Assembly: GCA_902475025.1 (NCBI GenBank)
Contig: CABRXX010000025.1
Span: 1 to 33,692, forward strand
Length of the DNA stretch: 33,692 bases
Direction of reading: 5' to 3'
From: Merdiplasma sp905207905
GTDB taxonomy: Bacteria; Bacillota; Clostridia; Lachnospirales; Lachnospiraceae
A model generated the notes under the pieces. The model was given only the letters and a program-made list of their open reading frames with translations. It had not been told where the DNA came from and did no database searches. Below are positions 32,759 through 33,692 of this stretch, one piece after another. Each line of letters begins with the position of its first letter. The stretch's first letter is position 1. The position numbers and the translations under genes were made by a program.

Positions 32759-33361
32759 TTACCTGCCTTCGCTGCTTCCTCGATAGAAACAGGAAACCTT
32801 GATTTTCAGCCATTCCCTCATTGCGTTCTCACAACATGAAAAATCACAGTATGTACGCCTTACATTTTGTGTTTCTTTTTGATGCTTATAAATTTTTTCT
32901 GCTTTTGTCAGTATTTTATCCTTAATGGTTAAGCAAAAAGCATATTCCTTTTCAAATAAGTCCTGATAACGTTCATCGCTCAACTCATCAAATACAACTC
33001 TTTTGTAAGCGTCATCCGGAACGGGTATCATTTTTTTGATATCCAAGACAGACAGCACATGCATTTTTTTATCTTTGGAATATTCTTTATATACATCACC
33101 CGAAATATTTACAGACTTATCTATCACTTCATATATTAAAAAATGTTCGTCACAACTATTTTTCCACTTTTTATGTTTTTCCTTTGCCGATGTTAAAGGA
33201 ATAAAATATTTACATTCTATCATGTCTATGATAATACCAACAAAAGGTTTTATCGCATTCCTATAAGAAGCATTATAATATACTTCTGAATTCTTGTTGT
33301 TTAGATATTCCAAATAATCAGCATCAATGGTATAGAAACCAAAATTTTCAAATTCGGCCAT
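32759..33361 (-). CDS. toxN: Type III toxin-antitoxin system endoribonuclease toxin, ToxN/AbiQ family
   Basis: The 200-residue protein matches ToxN/AbiQ: GFYTIDADYLEYLNN at the N terminus, KPFVGIIIDMIECKYFIPLT followed by SAK (T57, S58 and K60 correspond to the active-site TSxK region of ToxN), SVLDIKKMIPVPDDAYKRVV, then C-terminal helices ending in CDFSCCENAMREW. ToxN cleaves RNA and the cognate toxI RNA, and protects against phage by abortive infection. It is about 30 residues longer than classic members, with an insert around residues 85-100. AAGGAGAACT precedes the ATG. Upstream lie a terminator, two antitoxin repeats and a promoter, the exact order of known ToxIN loci. Confidence 0.85.
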   Translation of the reverse strand: MAEFENFGFYTIDADYLEYLNNKNSEVYYNASYRNAIKPFVGIIIDMIECKYFIPLTSAKEKHKKWKNSCDEHFLIYEVIDKSVNISGDVYKEYSKDKKMHVLSVLDIKKMIPVPDDAYKRVVFDELSDERYQDLFEKEYAFCLTIKDKILTKAEKIYKHQKETQNVRRTYCDFSCCENAMREWLKIKVSCFYRGSSEGR

Positions 33362-33374
33362 AGTTCTCCTTAGT

Positions 33375-33405
33375 CAAAAAGTGGAGAAGATTTCTCTCCT
33401 CCACT
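33375..33405 (-). terminator. Terminator between toxI repeats and toxN
   Basis: Minus strand AGTGGAG (33405-33399) pairs with CTCCACT (33386-33380), followed by TTTTTG. In ToxIN loci such a partial terminator sets the excess of antitoxin RNA over toxin mRNA. Confidence 0.8.
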
Positions 33406-33530
33406 AAGCTTTAATGTTCCACCTTTGGGATATAGGTAGCGGATATAGGTAGCGGGACACCTTCTTTAATGCTCCACCTTTGTAATGGGTAGTGGGACAC
33501 CCTCTTTAACATTATCCCTTTTTCTAATTT
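33406..33530 (-). ncRNA. toxI: toxI antitoxin RNA with two tandem repeats
   Basis: On the minus strand two repeats lie between promoter and terminator: unit 1 (33509-33470, 40 nt) and unit 2 (33469-33415, 55 nt). Both start TTAAAGA(G/A)GGTGTCCC and end CAAAGGTGGA(G/A)CA. A third copy begins (TTAAAG) but runs into the terminator. Unit 2 is longer because of a 13-bp tandem duplication (33428-33440 and 33441-33453). Type III antitoxins are repeat RNAs that bind ToxN as processed single repeats. The transcript start is inferred from the promoter, so the left limit is approximate. Confidence 0.8.
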
Positions 33531-33531
33531 T

Positions 33532-33560
33532 AATATACATTAGTATATGCGCAAAGTCAA
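33532..33560 (-). promoter_or_regulatory. Promoter of the toxI-toxN operon
   Basis: Minus strand TTGACT (33560-33555) and TATATT (33537-33532) with a 17-bp spacer, about 20 bp before the first antitoxin repeat. Confidence 0.8.
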
Positions 33561-33652
33561 TAACTTTTGTCAAAACACCACAGTTATGTAAACCAATTAT
33601 TCGCACAGCAAAATGTAGGAATATCATATAGGATTAATGTATAAATAGTGTA

Positions 33653-33687
33653 GGAGTGACCCCTTATTTGCCATAAAAAGTCACTCC
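33653..33687. repeat. Inverted repeat at the right edge
   Basis: GGAGTGAC and GTCACTCC flank a 19-nt AT-rich spacer. It could be a terminator or the border of another element beyond the window. No gene is seen between 33561 and the end. Confidence 0.4.
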
Positions 33688-33692
33688 CAAAT

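Noticed and set aside
33415..33509. Short repeats that could be read as a mini-CRISPR array
   Set aside because: Units are contiguous without spacers, lie between a promoter and a terminator and precede a ToxN-type gene, so they are antitoxin repeats.

Overview
The window looks like a chromosomal segment of a gut-type Clostridia, most likely Lachnospiraceae. Pointers are the gene families (UPF0210 PFL protein with an ACT partner, a ferredoxin-type aldo/keto reductase, a PHP-UvrD fusion, a COG1313 radical SAM protein, a DUF5662 protein), the strong AGGAGG ribosome sites and the consensus sigma-A promoters. Genus is not decidable from sequence reading alone. Most genes lie on the minus strand.

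Layout. 1-2,120 is the end of an integrated mobile element: a broken serine recombinase, a RhuM-family protein and small ORFs. It abuts rlmD (2,125-3,744), whose last ~85 codons look supplied by the element. 3,759-6,739 holds a radical SAM protein, a DMT transporter and a broken aldo/keto reductase. bioY follows on the plus strand, with a BirA-type operator over its promoter. 7,560-9,132 is a small ABC transporter unit. 9,273-18,894 is a long minus-strand housekeeping block: broken PHP-UvrD helicase, PFL protein, broken ACT protein, WalJ-type hydrolase, coaE, polA and an anti-sigma-like protein. Then come tRNA-Leu(CAA), lysA, an LTA-synthase-like enzyme with a rhomboid-like protein, a 721-bp gap rich in inverted repeats, aroC, a lactonase-family protein, an RluA-type synthase, trpS, a DUF5662 protein, a broken GH13 protein and xthA. 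The right end (32,290-33,692) is AT-rich accessory DNA with a complete type III toxin-antitoxin locus (toxI RNA repeats, terminator, toxN).

Three things stand out. (1) At least five genes are frame-broken, and two more shortened in frame, by what look like internal losses of about 45-70 bp, several at short direct repeats. All five frame-breaking losses are 3n+1 in length. This is either an assembly artefact or an unusual deletion process. (2) Upstream of aroC is a ~300-bp inverted-symmetric element: an outer ~39-bp arm pair enclosing two 108-bp hairpins in opposite orientation, all centred on one base and lying in the predicted aroC leader. I do not recognise it as a named family. (3) The ToxIN-type locus has only two full antitoxin repeats, one enlarged by a 13-bp tandem duplication.
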